Source: Bog-950 sp046329535 (GTDB lineage Bacteria > Bacteroidota > Bacteroidia > Chitinophagales > LD1). From it: DNA of 64,000 nt. The notes below the pieces were generated by a model. The model ran no database searches and was not told the DNA's origin. It was given only the letters and a program-made list of their open reading frames with translations. Made by a program: the position numbers and the translations under genes. The stretch covers positions 124,001-188,000 of the forward strand of contig JAXLUN010000004.1 of the NCBI GenBank assembly GCA_046329535.1. The letters are read 5' to 3'. Below are positions 63,970 through 64,000 of the stretch, in pieces; position 1 is the first letter of the stretch, and every line of letters starts with the position of its first letter.

Positions 63970-64000
63970 AGATTATAGTTTAGTGTATGTAACCTGAATG

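Overview
The window is chromosomal DNA from a member of the phylum Bacteroidota. Evidence for this is the type IX secretion system (T9SS) sorting domains on five large secreted proteins, promoters of the TTTG-N19-TAnnTTTG kind, the scarcity of Shine-Dalgarno sequences in front of ribosomal protein genes, the DUF2723 membrane protein, the fused alpha/beta E1 2-oxoacid dehydrogenase and the paired small RRM proteins. No transposase, integrase, CRISPR array or phage structural operon is visible. The genus cannot be named from the sequence alone.

Layout. (1) Positions 1-139: 5' end of a divergent gene that runs off the left edge. (2) 286-2749: first part of a ribosomal protein cluster, rpsC-rplP-rpmC-rpsQ-rplN-rplX, with its own promoter and closed by a strong terminator. 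(3) 2831-29232: about 26.5 kb of accessory DNA: elaA, a tandem C-type-lectin adhesin, a carboxypeptidase-regulatory-domain protein, a 2868-residue beta-helix surface protein translationally coupled to a second secreted protein, a lipoprotein, and a 2820-residue protein of four RCC1 propellers and nine IPT domains. Two degenerate repeat arrays with an exact 21-bp period lie upstream of the two giant genes. (4) 29553-34546: the cluster resumes with rplE-rpsN-rpsH-rplF-rplR-rpsE-rpmD-rplO-secY behind a new promoter, then map. The normally contiguous rplX-rplE junction is therefore split. (5) 35431-40249: minus-strand housekeeping genes (DbpA-like helicase, FAH-family enzyme, lipoprotein, pth, rplY, prs). 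(6) 40320-44116: three secreted proteins, one extremely Gly/Cys-rich, next to tRNA-Gln. (7) 44542-53706: DUF2723 protein, rlmB, SUMF1-domain protein, two RRM proteins, panD, a flippase-like membrane protein, an rfaE2-like nucleotidyltransferase, purD. (8) 53931-57249: secA split into two intact reading frames by a +1 offset. (9) 57538-63969: E1 fusion, a helical-repeat protein, a DNRLRE/T9SS protein and glmS.

Together the window combines core translation and secretion functions (ribosomal proteins, SecY, SecA, Map, Pth, L25) with a large block of predicted cell-surface adhesins. The exported proteins would cross the inner membrane through the SecYEG/SecA system encoded here, and those with sorting domains would then use T9SS. 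The features most worth following up are the split ribosomal operon with its matching promoters, the pair of phased 21-bp arrays, the divided secA, and the tandem lectin protein with complete EPN/WND calcium-sugar motifs.
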